Below, piece by piece: positions 1 to 11,083 of a DNA stretch of 30,454 nucleotides (the stretch's first letter is position 1; the number at the start of each line of letters is the position of its first letter). Both the position numbers and the translations under genes were made by a program. Source of the DNA: Actinidia chinensis (lineage: Eukaryota; Streptophyta; Magnoliopsida; Ericales; Actinidiaceae). The stretch is from assembly GCA_009663005.1 (NCBI GenBank), contig VIGQ01001528.1:1-30454 (forward strand). The letters are read 5' to 3'. The notes under the pieces are model-generated. The model saw only the letters and a list, made by a program, of their open reading frames with translations, did not search any database and had not been told where the DNA came from.

Positions 1-876
1 AGATGTAATTCAATCTGATGTTGGTGATTACATCTCATCTAAGTTAGTCCACCATCTCTTTTACAATGCATCAATGACGCATCTTGGACTGATGCAATTG
101 GATTGATCTATATCTCTTGCTCCTTGTCAGTTAAAAAATTTTAATCAGATTTTACACCCTTTATGAGACAAGTCATTGATTATAGTGGGTTTGGCCCTGA
201 TAACAAAGCTCAAGTTCTTTCTGGGAAAGAGTTATTTGTGCAGTATTATGGTATGGTTGCAAAGGGAATTTTATATATTTGAGGCAAAACGAAAGAAATT
301 TCAGGTTATGGGACAATATCCATTTCTCATTCGTTTGGGGTTTTCTTGTCCTTTAGTGAGGGGACGCTGTTGTTTCTTTATTTGTGATGATTTTGGGGGC
401 TGTCCGCGGAAATATGTTTTGATATTTTCCTTTCTTGTTACTCCTAGTTTGGGTGGGACTTCTGCCCTCACTGGTATGTTTTTTGTCCTTCGATTTATAA
501 TTTTTTGTTGCTGATGTGGCTCTTCTATTGTCATAATGTAAAAACTGTCTCTGAGATAATGTTTATACGGAAGTGAGGAGTTTGGCTTTGCTTGCTATCT
601 TTATAAGAATGATGAAAGGGAAACCGTAAGGTGTCGGTTCATCTATGGTGTGGAGTGTCAATTCTTAGCAAACTGATAAGTAAACCTATGTACTATATGG
701 AAACTAAAATTCAGAGAGCCATAGTAATGAAGAGTCGTCGGCGTTCTTACTTGTTTGACTCTAGCCTTTTATAAGTTTCCCCCCTGGTGCGTTGTGTGTC
801 AATTGGGGATTAAATTTAAACTTTACGGTCGTTCACTACTATGGAAGCTACTACTCTAAGCTTTCCCCTTATGCAG
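1..876 (+). other. Sec24 copy A intronic sequence, duplicated at 13487-14393
   Basis: No exon is readable here. The stretch aligns by eye along its whole length with the intron before exon 14394 of copy B, which makes it intron upstream of exon 877-952. Shared landmarks include the runs beginning gataacaaagctcaagttc (near 200) and gctttccccttatgcagatt (near 860). The open frame at 176-514 lies in this intron and is broken by indels in the duplicate, so it is not a gene. Confidence 0.75.
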
Positions 877-2737
877 ATTGACTGCGATAAAACATTAATG
901 GTAACTTGGAAAGCATGATGACAAGCTACAGATGGTGCCGAAGCGCTTTCAGGTACAAACAAATATTTCTACTATTTACTACGGGGATCTGTATTTTGGT
1001 TTTGCATCTTCATTCTGGGCCACCTTTTACTGAACGACTAAAATAGTTATTATTTGTTTTGTATGAGAATTGCTGTCATTTTAATAATTATCTGTTTTTT
1101 TGTCCAGTGTGCTCTTCTTTACACAAATTAACGGCCAGAGAAAAAAATTCGAGTTTCTACGTTATCCCTGCCAATGCACGTGTGCTTAAGTAATCTGTCC
1201 GCTCAGCTGACTTAGACCACAGTTTTTCCTCTTGTTTCTTGAAGCCAGGTAGTTGATATTGACGTATATTACTGGCTCTTGCTTCTTTAGTTATGATAAT
1301 CTCCTGTTTGGTTAATCAATCCCCTGTGATCTTCTTGTTTACCTGATTCACGGTTTACTTTACTATACTTATTTTTGCGGTGTCTCTTCTATGCCAACAT
1401 TTTTCTTTTCAGTATATAAACGATGCTAATGTCCTTTATGTGTTTTTACAATAAAAACACTGATCAACAATATCGTATTTTAACCTAATAACCTGTAGCG
1501 GACAATTGAAATTCCTTCAAATCCACTTCCCTAGTCCGGGAACAAGTATTGAACCTTTGCATCAAACATCCTGCACTCCTACCGGAATTTGTGCATACAA
1601 GTATCATGTCGGGACAACTTTCCTTCCAGAGGCACCTTAAACTCTCCCTATATACACCCTCGGTAGGTATAATGCTTATAAGTCCAACATTATATGCATC
1701 ATTAGTTGTAAATATTTTCACGTTTTCAGACATGACTGATGTTACTGGACTATTAAGGAAGTATGGATAATATGAAAAGATATAGTTGATCGTCTATGAT
1801 AAATAAACGTTAATTAGAAAATTCAAAACAACTTTAATATGGCATAGTAGGTAATTTGACAAGAGAGGATAAAAGAGAGAGAATATTATAATTTAAGAGG
1901 ATGAAATTTTTCTTTCCGTGCGGGTTATATAAGCCAAAAAATGGCATATAAGGCATTTTGACAGGTAAGTATAGATGGGACTCTCACTTGAGTCTTTTAT
2001 TTGGGGAAAGCAAAGCTGAATTTTGTTAAAGAAATAAAAAAAAAAAAGCAACTGTTAGGAAAGGTAGAAGTGAGCAACAGTATACTTATTGCAGATTGTT
2101 GTATTTGAGAAATACTGAAAGTGCTGAGCTACGAGATGCTGTCATGCCACTCTGGATTTATTAAGCTAGCCGTCTCCAGTGCTGAACCATGCCAATCTCC
2201 CATTAGTTGAATATGCCTGCAAAACAATTAGTCCTTAGAGGTTGGTTGTTTGCTCTGATGCTTAATTGAACTTGTAGTTATTTTTGCAGGGAGGGGTTGT
2301 TTTCTTTTTCTTTTCTTTTTTGTGGGGGGTCTGGTGCTTTTATTATGGGGGAGTACTATCTGTGTGTCCAGTTCCGTGATTGGCATTTTATCTAAATTTT
2401 CATAGCATATGGTTGTATCTACATATTGGTACAAAAATAACTCTTGGAAAACCTTTTGTTGAGGATTTTGTTATTTTCCTTTTTTACTTTCTTTTCTATT
2501 CTATGTTTAGGTTTGGTTAAAAGGTACAGGTTTACGAAACGATGGACAATGATGATAAGGTCCTTTTGGATCAATTATGTTTCTTCTCTTTCAACTTCTC
2601 GCGATCCCACTGGTGTACCCCAGGATGATGGCCATTCATGACCTTAACTCGAAGGTGACTGAAATTGTATTCATATGTTGACTGTTCGTTTTTTTGTGAT
2701 CCTAATATTCTTGAGGTGTTTACTGCCACATTGATAG

Positions 2738-2917
2738 GAGGTGGATGGATCTCTTATTCCTCCAGCTATCCCACTTACCAGTGAACATGTATGTGATGAT
2801 GGAATTTATCTTCTCGAGAATGGGGAGGATTGTTTAATTTACATTGGGAACTCTGTGGAACCCAATATCACACGGCAACTGTTTGGATTTTCCTCGGCTG
2901 ATGAAATTCCAACTCAG
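2738..2917 (+). CDS. Sec24 copy A exon, start of gelsolin-like domain (intact)
   Basis: This 180-base exon is open across its length and reads DGSLIPPAIPLTSEHVCDDG, then YLLENGEDCLIYIGNSVEP and QLFGFSSADEIPTQ. This is the conserved Sec24 stretch where the gelsolin-like domain begins. It is preceded by a TAG acceptor and followed by the donor CAG|GTAGTT. It is the best preserved Sec24 exon in the window. The matching exon of copy B (16197-16377) is broken by several small indels, although its flanking splice sites are kept. Confidence 0.88.
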
Positions 2918-4445
2918 GTAGTTTCATTTTGATTATGAAGTCCACAAATGTCTTTCAAATGTAGAATAGGCATTTCTGCTATATGTCATCTTTTAATTCG
3001 TTGTCGGGAAATACATGTGTCCTAGTTCGTGAAATTTTGAGACCTGAACTTGACTGACAGCACTTAACTGTTTGTGTTGGATTTGCCACAAGATGGGTCC
3101 ATATAGGAAATAGGATTGACAAGTAGCTTGAAATCAATTATTTTTCGAATTTCTTATGCTGCTTTTTCTTACAAGGAAACCCCGGTGATGCATGGGAATT
3201 GTTTATTTGATAAACTGAGAACTGGGATTCATATTTTCTTCTGCAATTTAAATATATTATAATTTGTTATGTAATTTAATTTTATGGTTGCTTCATTTAA
3301 TTAAACATGAGAAAATCCTTCAATTAATTTGTGTCCAATATTTATAGTTGCTGGGATGCCTTGTGATGTTACTTTCAATTTAATGATCTTTTTTTCTTTT
3401 CTTTGGCCCTCATTTTGTACTTCCAGCAGTAGATATCCAATGTCGAAGAAGTTAAATGATGTTGTAAATGAGATAAGGCGCCAACCAAAGATGTTCCTAC
3501 CTCCGGTATGGCTGATCTTCATGAAAAATTGGTCATTTTGTACACGGCCATGTATATGTTTTATTAAAACAATAAAATTTGAAGTATATAATTTTCCTAT
3601 TTGGTTTCATATTTTGGTCCCTATCCTTAGTAACATGCATTATCATTTCTTTGCAGCTTAAAAATTGTAAGAAAGGAGATTCATCAGGTAGCAATCCTTC
3701 AGCACAAGTTAGGACTAATTAAGACATAATCAATACGTCTTTTCTTTCTATCTTGTTATCATTTGACATGTGCACCGAATTAATTGCAATCCTGTCATCA
3801 TCGCATCTGAAATAAGATAGTTGGGGGGCCCTCATATAATTGATATTCTTGCTGGAAATTATTCCCTAATTTTTTTCCTACAAAACTAATCCTAAGAAGC
3901 TGTAGTTTTTAATTTTCAAACAGTGATGTACCTTGTTTACATTCATTATGTGCTGCTCTTACACATATGAGAGCACATGTACCTGGAACCACAATACTAG
4001 AATCTGGAAGCATCTTTTACAAGCCCGTGTATTATGGAAATTTTTTCCACTAGTTACCAAGGAATTTCTTTTATTGAGGGGATACGTCATCTCCTCTATT
4101 ACTTGCTATATACTTCCGTGTTATTACTACTGTTCCTTCTCGACTCGTATTAAATAAGTAGTTATTTATTTAATAGAGATATTTTGAGGGAGCCTACTGG
4201 TTATAATTGTCGACATCTTTGTGCATAATCCAACACTTGCCATGGCATATTGGTTGAAGATTGTTCTCATATGTTTGTTGGCTACGCTTTCATTGTGGCT
4301 TTCTTTGTTGTCAATCCCAGGCTAAGAGCACATGTTTTATCCTGCCTTACAAGAAAACCCTTTTCATAAATTGATACCTACGTAATTAGAGGCTGTGATT
4401 TACATTGTTTTGGCTTCACTCATGTTTTTTCTGATTTATTTCCAG

Positions 4446-4550
4446 GAATGTTATTCTTCTCTTACATGGTAGAAGACAAAGACTCCGAGTGGCTCTGACG
4501 TTGAGTTTTGCGTACATGTCCACCGGCAGATTCAAAATAAAATGCATTGA
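4446..4550 (+). CDS. Sec24 copy A terminal exon with stop codon
   Basis: After the acceptor TTTCCAG the exon reads GMLFFSYMVEDKDSEWL. A frame change near 4497 is followed by VEFCVHVHRQIQNKMH and TGA at 4548-4550. This is the usual C-terminus of Sec24 proteins, so the 3' end of the gene is placed with confidence. No counterpart of this exon was found downstream of copy B. Confidence 0.87.
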
Positions 4551-6560
4551 TAGAAACCCGGTTCTGTCCGATCCATAATTTCGGATTAGCCATTCTAGCA
4601 GGGCAAACTCGGGCGATCAATGCGAGGGGAAGGAAAAGTAAATTATTGCCAGTAGAGTCCCTATGGTTTATTCTTTTGTGGGACAAAGTGAGCGTGAGCA
4701 CAGTCTGACCAATAAGAGGTTTTGTTACAGTCTATTAAACTTTGAGGTCAGCCTGAAATGAATAGAAACCATACTATCTATCCCTTTTAAATTTATTAGG
4801 ACAGTATCAAATACGTGTCTAGTTTTGACAGTTTTTAATATTGAGAATCAGATAAGACATTCAATTTTGAGGTATTGCTGGATTTATAGAATCATGAACC
4901 CATGAATCATTTTCGAATTTAACATAAAGTGAAAGGAATTTGATGAAAATCATGAACTTATATGAGAAAAATATATAGAAGTTTGAGAAAAGCTGTACCA
5001 AATGGAAAGTGGGGCCGTGAGAGAGAGGGGAAGCGCTCGTCGAAGAATAACCATAAAGCCAGAGGAGGGAGAGGAGAGGAGTGAATCGTACAGTTGGGTA
5101 CAGTGATGAAGCAAGAAAGGCCGGGTGTCCTTAGAGATCTTGATCGGACGGATTCAATTAGTGACCAAAGTGCGTGTCTGCACTTGCGCCCCAACTGCCA
5201 AGACAGGGGGACAGGGGGGAGCAGCAAAAGAATCGCTGAGGAGCCCAAAGCTTGGACTAATTAAATATTTTTGAATTTTTAAAGTTAATTTATATGTTTA
5301 GTTAAAGTACGTGATCTTACACGATTAGTAAATTAGAATTATTAATTTTGACCCAATTGAAAATTTGTTTTGATCCAAGTTCAAAAATGTAGCATTGTTG
5401 TATTTCTATACGTGTTTTATATTTGTTATATTTTTTTAATACACTTTTTTTAATTCTACTTTTACTTTTTGTCAAAAATAAAGGATTTATTTGTTGTATA
5501 AAAATAGAATAAAAGGATTTATTTTTTTATATATTTTTATATAAACAGAATAAAATTATTAATATCCGATCTACTCTCATTGTGATTTTGTTATTGTCCT
5601 TATGAGATTCCATGTTTTTCATCCTATGGATTGGATTAGGCATTTCTTTTCTCCCCTCTTACTATATTGTCTATGGAAAACAAAGTATTCCTAGAAAAAA
5701 AATATTAGGTTGGAACCCAATAACAAAACATTAAACTCTATAGTTTAAACTTTAACAAATCAAAATATAGAGGTTTAATCAGTCATAATTAAAAGTAATC
5801 CGTCAAATTTTCGATTCACTTAGGAGTGACAAAATCAATTCAGTTGAAAACTGGCATTGTTCAATGTTTTCTATCTTCCCTAATAATCAATTTTATGACT
5901 TATTTTTAAGAAAAACAAGTTTTAAAAATGACATAAATTAGGTGTAGAGAAGGTTGCATTTCATCGCATATAAAAAAATTTATAGCTTTATTAGGGCTTA
6001 AGACCTAGTGGGGTTATTTGTTTTTTAATTTTTCAATTTTATTTTTAATGCTTTTTTTTGTTTGATCAAAAAATATACTTTGATCCATCTCGACGGAGAA
6101 GAGTCTAAAAATATAAAAAAAATTCATCTAATTTTAAAAAAAAAGTTCATTAAGTTTATTTTTTTATCCCAAGAAACCATCTAAAATTATTTTTTTTAAG
6201 TTATAAAAAAAATTATATTTCAGCCCTCTGGTCGAGAGAAATCGAAAAAATATAAAATTTGAATCAAATAACAAAAAAATTAACTAAAAACAAAAAAAAT
6301 CGAAACTGTGGAACCCAAAAAATAAAAAAAAACTCATATATCCCAAATGACCTAAGCGAAAAACATCAAATAATGTTACTTTTTAAAGTTCAGTAATATA
6401 TTACATCCTTTTATACGCAAATCACTTTATGGAAGGTTAAAAAATGAAATAAGAGAAAAATTATTTAAGTAATTTAAATCTATGAACTCAAACTATATAA
6501 TCAAAACAAAATGGGTGTGAAAAATTATATAATTGCGGAAATTCTTCATTTGTATTTGAA
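4551..6560. other. Intergenic region, very AT-rich, no gene seen
   Basis: After the Sec24 stop the sequence becomes AT-rich, with many A and T homopolymers, especially at 5250-6480. One GC-richer island at about 5005-5245 stands out. No exon, RNA gene or transposon protein could be read on either strand. A 3' UTR and poly(A) signal for copy A should lie just after 4550 but were not pinned down. Confidence 0.6.
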
Positions 6561-7080
6561 AAACAGGAAGCCAATATATCTATCTTGTGCGCGAGACAAA
6601 TAAGGAAGGTTTTAAGAGGAGGAGAGAGAGAGAGACAGAACGGACATTGTTGAGAGGAGAAGAGAAGAAACGGAGGCACGAGACGGAGAGAAACAGGAAC
6701 GGAAAAAAATGGTTGAGAGAGAGAGAGGAGGATCAAGAAGCGGGAACATGCTGTCAACCCTCAAAAACGTTTTACTTTCTTCATATAAGGAAAGAAATCG
6801 GTTTCATAAAACAAATCAAATCTTATTCGGATCGAGTTTGTTGAGAGAGAGGACGGAGGATCAAGAAGCGGGAACAGAAGTCAACGCCTCAAAACCGTTT
6901 CTACTTTCTTCAAATAAGAAAGAACTCAATTTCATCAAATCAATCTAATCTATTGGATCTGAGCAGGGATTCTCACGGCTCTGTATAAGAGAGAGAGTAG
7001 AATGAGTGGAATGAGAGAGATAGAGAGCAATTTAGTGCAAGAAGAAGCCAGAAGGGCCACTCGAAGCAAGGTCCTGTGCG
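6560..7080 (+). promoter_or_regulatory. GA-rich leader-like segment with a ~128-base tandem duplication
   Basis: The stretch is rich in GAGA runs (6623-6640, 6713-6728, 6843-6852, 6988-7000), as is common in plant 5' leaders. Two near copies of one unit occupy 6713-6838 and 6841-6961, sharing gaggatcaagaagcgggaac and a following tract ending near attggatc. A short open frame begins at ATG 7002 (MSGMREIESN) and could be coding or leader. Its position upstream of Sec24 copy B makes it a candidate promoter or 5' leader for that unit, but this is inference: Sec24 N-terminal exons were not found between here and 8205. Confidence 0.35.
6713..6961 (+). repeat. Tandem duplication, unit about 125 bases
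   Basis: Unit 1 is 6713-6838 and unit 2 is 6841-6961. Both open with ttgagagaga, continue with gaggatcaagaagcgggaac, share a cctcaaaa..ttttactttcttc section and end near attggatctga or attcggatcga. They differ by scattered substitutions and small indels. Confidence 0.8.
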
Positions 7081-8204
7081 AATCTCTCTCTCTCCGTTCT
7101 TCTACAAATGCACATTTGTTCGTACACTACTACTCGTTTTATGTAACTAGCTTTGGAAGATTGCAAATAAAAGCTCGTTTTACGTTTTTCCTGTTTGATT
7201 TACAGTGTCACCAGTTCAATTTTGAAGAATGCTCGGTGTGGATGGCCAGAATTGGTAATGAATTACAAGGTTCGTTTTAGTTTCGGAAGATTGCATTTGT
7301 GGCACTGTTCAAAAACCAGCCTGTCAAAACCGTTTAAGGGACGAGTACAGAGGACAGGCTGTCAAACCGAGGAAATAAATCGATGAAGAGACTTGGCGAA
7401 TCAGTTACCATTTTACATGGTTCTCCTTTCAAGTGACGATAAAGCAGGCGTTTTGCATTTTGAAAGGTGATTGATCAACTGCAATGGTCCTGTTGGTTTT
7501 ATTTATTTATTTATTTATTTTTGGTCAATGAAAAGCTGTGGATGGACTGTTCTACGTGTCTGCATCGAAGTTTATTTGATTTCTAGGACCTTGTTGAGGT
7601 GAATTATCTGGCAATTTTAAACAGCCATTGACTATCTGATATTGTAAAATGGTATAGCTTGCCGTGCCTTCTGGTCTGGGTCTTGGTCCATATGTTATTT
7701 GCTTTGGCTTGGTTGTACGAATTGTAGAAAAAAAATCATCTGGTTAAGTTGAAGAGGCCTGCAAGGAACCTTATCACTGAACGCCGAAAACCCAAACCCA
7801 ATTGAAGGTGGTTTAAATTGTATTAAACTTATAAATCTCTCTTTACACTTTGGTTTTTTTGACACTCCAGAATTTATTTTTCAGTGCTAAATAATTAGCA
7901 GAAAAATTACAGTACTTGATTTTCATTTTATTGAACACCTCATCTGTCTAAGAAGCAAGTTGTAGGTCACCGGCATACTTTATTTTCATCCTTTCCAGCT
8001 GGATCCAGGCCAAATTGTATTGGGGACATTCGGTTTTGTTACTGATATATTTCTTTGATCATGTACTGTGGTGAGGTAATGCTCACCTAACATCATGTCT
8101 TGGTATCCGATGTAACAACGCTCAAAAATAAAGATGGAGTGCAGAACAAATGGCTTGAAATGTATTTTCATGGATGCTTATTTTTGTTCTTGAATCATTT
8201 GTCC
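7081..8204. other. Non-coding or unread sequence upstream of Sec24 copy B
   Basis: T-rich, intron-like sequence with an ATTT simple repeat near 7500-7520. A weak peptide at about 8000-8015 (LDPGQI) resembles a motif found before the zinc finger of plant Sec24, but it is too short to rely on. No zinc-finger cysteine pairs or trunk start were readable here. If copy B once had N-terminal exons, they are missing or too decayed to see. Confidence 0.45.
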
Positions 8205-8742
8205 GGCCACTGATGGCTTATAGTTCCTGATGTACAAGATGTTTACACTCCTCTTCCAAACTGAGGTATGTTCAACATTTCTGAGGTCAGTTTCATTTTT
8301 TTTTTTCTTAACAATTAATATTTCTCATTATTGTGAAACTTAAATCTGCATATTGATTTCTTTTCTTCCCCAAAGGATTTCATAGTAAGTTTAAGTAAAT
8401 TGGTGTCTGTTTCCACAATTTCAGTGCCGTCAACATCAGGAGTTGTTGGAAAACATTCCAAACATGTTCCATGATAACAGAACTGCTGATCAGCTTGTGG
8501 TGCAGCAGTCAAGTTTTCAGGGTCTCTACAGTGATATACATTTTGCCCTCTAATAAGTTGGTACTTCTAATTAAAATACCATTTTGGTGTTTGTCAAATT
8601 AGTAGAATTCTATCATTACCTTAGAGTTCACTGCATTTGATAATTCCGTATGTCTTATGCTGAATTTTTTTGTACCTTTTTTGTTATAACGTCAGGCTGC
8701 TTATTGGCAATGAAGACGTAATCTTCATTGTATTTCAGTCAG
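8205..8742 (+). CDS. Sec24 copy B, trunk-domain exons 1-3
   Basis: The first readable exon ends at 8265 (PDVQDVYTPLP, donor GAG|GTATG). The second begins at 8425 after TTTCAG and reads CRQHQELLENIPNM, then after a one-base loss a SACGAAVK-like stretch. The third, 8696-8742, reads LAMK and IVFQS after small indels, and ends at AG|GCAAGT, a GC-type donor. Order and content match the Sec24 trunk (vWA-like) domain. Confidence 0.8.
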
Positions 8743-9088
8743 GCAAGTTCATGACCTATTTAAAATTATATGTCTGCGTGTTGGAATAAACAGCTATTGA
8801 ATTGCTATCTCATTTCTGTTTGATGTTGTAAAATTCTTTGCAGTTAACTTTGGTTTCTTTTCTGTTTTTTTCTTCTAATTTTTATTTTTAGTAAAAGCTG
8901 ACTAATTTGTACTAGTGAATGTCATATAAAGGGAATCACATTGAATGCTTGTTGTGATGATGATAGGCAATTGTTGAATTTGGTAACCCATAGTAATTTT
9001 CCAATTGAGGATAGGGTATCTTGAGGAATAAGAACACAATTAACCATAGAATGTGGGAGATATTAGGATGGGACATTTCCTTTATAGT

Positions 9089-9163
9089 ATACATATATAC
9101 ATATATATATATATGGGTGTGTATATATATATATATGTGTGTATGTATATATGTATGTGTGGG
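9089..9163. repeat. TA/TG microsatellite
   Basis: A run of alternating ta, tg and ca dinucleotides in an intron of Sec24 copy B. A shorter TA run lies at 9426-9446. The open frames covering it on both strands are products of the repeat. Confidence 0.9.
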
Positions 9164-9592
9164 TATTATTTTTTCTACGAGCGCGTCTAGATCCAATAAT
9201 GGATAGCAAAAGTTTACTTTCAGTTTTGAGTATTAAGAGTTAAAATTTAGGAATAGGTGGGATTTTTTTTTGTGAGCTTTGATTTTGAAGTAAAAATAGG
9301 CATTTCCTTGATTTTTGCATGATTAATTAGGCTGCCACAGTAGTATTCTTGAATTTGATGTTCATGCTTGCATTTTCGCTTAAAATATCTGGGTTTGTAT
9401 GTTTCTTAGTCTAAAAGGTATGTTTTATATATATATATATATGTATATAGATATACCTCTCTCTGTGTATGTGTCTTTTTTTTTTTTCTGGGGTTGAGAA
9501 TGGGGAGGAATCAGCAGGTGCGCATTCAGTCCTTGCTTTGCATGTCATCCTTAAGTGGGCATTGTCTTTCGTAGGATCTTTTGAATTCCATG

Positions 9593-9683
9593 TAGTTTAC
9601 ACGTGTTTACAAGATTTGCTATAGTTTCATGTCGTGATTGCAAGATTCTCTATAGTTTATTACGTGTTGATAGGATTGCTGGG
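9593..9683 (+). repeat. Three diverged ~30-base tandem units
   Basis: Units begin tagttt at 9593, 9622 and 9653. Each carries an acgtgt/gtcgtg element followed by aagatt or aggatt and tgct or ctct. They lie in the Sec24 copy B intron just before exon 9724. Confidence 0.65.
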
Positions 9684-10172
9684 TCTGACAATTTTAATTT
9701 TTGTGTTATGCTGTCTACACCAGTTCTTGCCTTCAGTTGGCATTGCAGCCCTTTCTGCAAGAGAGGCTGAAGGAGAACGAATATTTCTGCAGGGAGAAGG
9801 TATGTTATGTGATTTACCATTAGCACTCTTGTTATGTTTCCCCATTCCCCATTGGTGTTTGTGTATTGCCCTTGCTCTTCTAGTATGAGGTAGATGTTGA
9901 ACCAGTTGCCTCTGCAAGTCAAGGATGTGGCATTGATCTAACTAAAATCCACCATTCCACGGATATACTCATTTAATTTCATACTAAGTATAGCATCAGA
10001 GCTCTAGAATTTTTGCTTTATTCGAATTTTTTCTTGCCTTTTTTCCTGCATCCAATGGATTGAAGGGAAAATAGTGTTATGGACCTATCGGCATTCATAA
10101 TTATATGCAAAGAATTTTTCATCGGATAATTGCCTCAACCAATTTAGCAGTGTTGTGAAACCTTGTAATTCC

Positions 10173-10400
10173 CAGATGAATATAAGATCGACCTTGTAGT
10201 GGTTCTGTTTCTCCTCGTCACTAAATTAGATTTTACTCTGGAATTGTGCTATTCTTCTGGCATTTACACACATTTTCTGTTTGAAATTTCGCAGATGAAT
10301 ATCAGAATCGATCTTGTATTGTTCTCTCTCTCTCTCGCTTGAAATTAAGATTTACCCGGCAATTGTGATATCCTTTCTGGCATTACCCATTTTCTCTGTA
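10173..10400 (+). repeat. Tandem duplication, unit about 108 bases
   Basis: Unit 1 (10173-10280) and unit 2 (10292-10400) both start cagatgaatat, continue agatcgaccttgta or gaatcgatcttgta, share a ttctggcatt element and end in attttctctg or attttctg. Unit 2 contains an expanded CT run (10323-10337). The duplication lies in an intron of Sec24 copy B. Confidence 0.75.
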
Positions 10401-10822
10401 TAAGCGGTTTAGCAGTTCTTGTTTTTCTTTGATGTATTCTATTATTATTAGAAAATCCAGGGCTTTTGAGTCATTTTCCTCTTGTTAAAAGTTTTCCTTT
10501 CCTGTTGCATTACGGGGTCCAATGCTCGATGAAACTCTCTTTCTTGATATCATATATTCTTTATCAACAGCTTCGAATTTTCTCTCTCTCTTGCTCTCTC
10601 TAAGACCATTCTATTATTCCACTTTTTCTGATTTTCTTCTTTTTTTTCCGACCAAATTGGATTTATTTTTTCCTATGAAGTAATGTTGATATGTTTATCT
10701 GATTTATTTTGGTATATCTGCATCCTACAAGGTGTACATTGCGAATAGAGGCACCTAGTGGTAACATAACAATGAGATTCCTGATTTATAATAAAGTGGT
10801 CTGTTGTTTGATAAATTTTTAG

Positions 10823-11083
10823 AGCCCCGAACTTACTACTCCAACCAGCAGACATAATCCCATTGAAGACAACGGCTGTTGAAACTTGCAGAGTAACTCA
10901 GGTGGAGTTTGACTGTTTCATTTTTCATATTTCATATAGGACTGAAATCTCCATGTTGTTCATTGAGACTCACAATGGCTACTGTACTTATTCAATTCTT
11001 CCAGGTCTGCGTTGATGTATTTTACTACCCAACTAATGTAGATGTTGCTTCAAATCTCTGTATCCAATAACTCCGGAGGCCAG
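10823..11083 (+). CDS. Sec24 copy B trunk exons, duplicated in copy C
   Basis: 10823-10901 reads NLLLQPAD, then AVE and an ending equivalent to LAEYQ, followed by donor CAG|GTGG. 11005-11083 reads VCVDVF, NVDVAS and, after a frame change, NNSGGQ before CAG|GTATT. Both have close duplicates at 17582-17650 and 17752-17834. The duplicate of the second exon is nearer the family wording (FITTQ, IPRTTGGQ after frame correction). Confidence 0.8.

Larger units (their letters stand above)
877..4550 (+). pseudogene. Sec24-like COPII coat protein, 3' half (copy A)
   Basis: Sec24 is the cargo-binding subunit of the COPII inner coat and acts at ER exit sites as a heterodimer with Sec23. Exons read in order: 877-952 (DCDKTLMVT, HDDKLQ), 1108-1248 (CALLYT, IRVSTLSLP, SADLD, CFLK), 1499 to about 1692 (NEIPSNPLP, NLCI, LHSYRKF, LPEA), 2511-2654 (SFWINYVSSLST, then MAIHDLNSK after frameshifts), 2738-2917, 3427-3505 (KKLNDVVNEIRRQ), 3657-3687 (CKKGDSSG) and 4446-4550 (GMLFFSYMVEDK, VHVHRQIQNKMH, stop). 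Together they cover the end of the beta-sandwich, the helical domain and the gelsolin-like domain. Wording is closest to the plant Sec24-like CEF class, from family knowledge. Most exons carry one- or two-base indels; 2738-2917 is open throughout. The 5' part would lie left of the window. Family call is strong. Whether it is a true pseudogene or an indel-rich assembly of a working gene is unresolved. Confidence 0.85.

Noticed and set aside
176..514. Open frame of 112 residues on the + strand
   Set aside because: It lies in a Sec24 intron. The duplicate at about 13650-14010 is broken by indels, and the peptide has no recognisable motif.
4958..5248. Minus-strand frame of 96 residues as a gene
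   Set aside because: Low-complexity, Leu/Pro/Ser-rich translation with no motif, splice context or duplicate support. Mentioned only as a GC-richer island.
7002..7280. Open frame starting MSGMREIESN as the N-terminus of Sec24 or KUP
   Set aside because: It resembles neither family's N-terminus and begins inside GA-rich repeat sequence. Kept only as a note under the leader-like region.
7986..8040. LDPGQI and GTFGFVTDIF peptides as possible earlier Sec24 exons
   Set aside because: Each matches family wording over only a few residues, in an order that does not fit the protein. Too weak to extend copy B upstream.
8936..9206. Open frames on both strands around 9100
   Set aside because: They are created by the TA/TG microsatellite.
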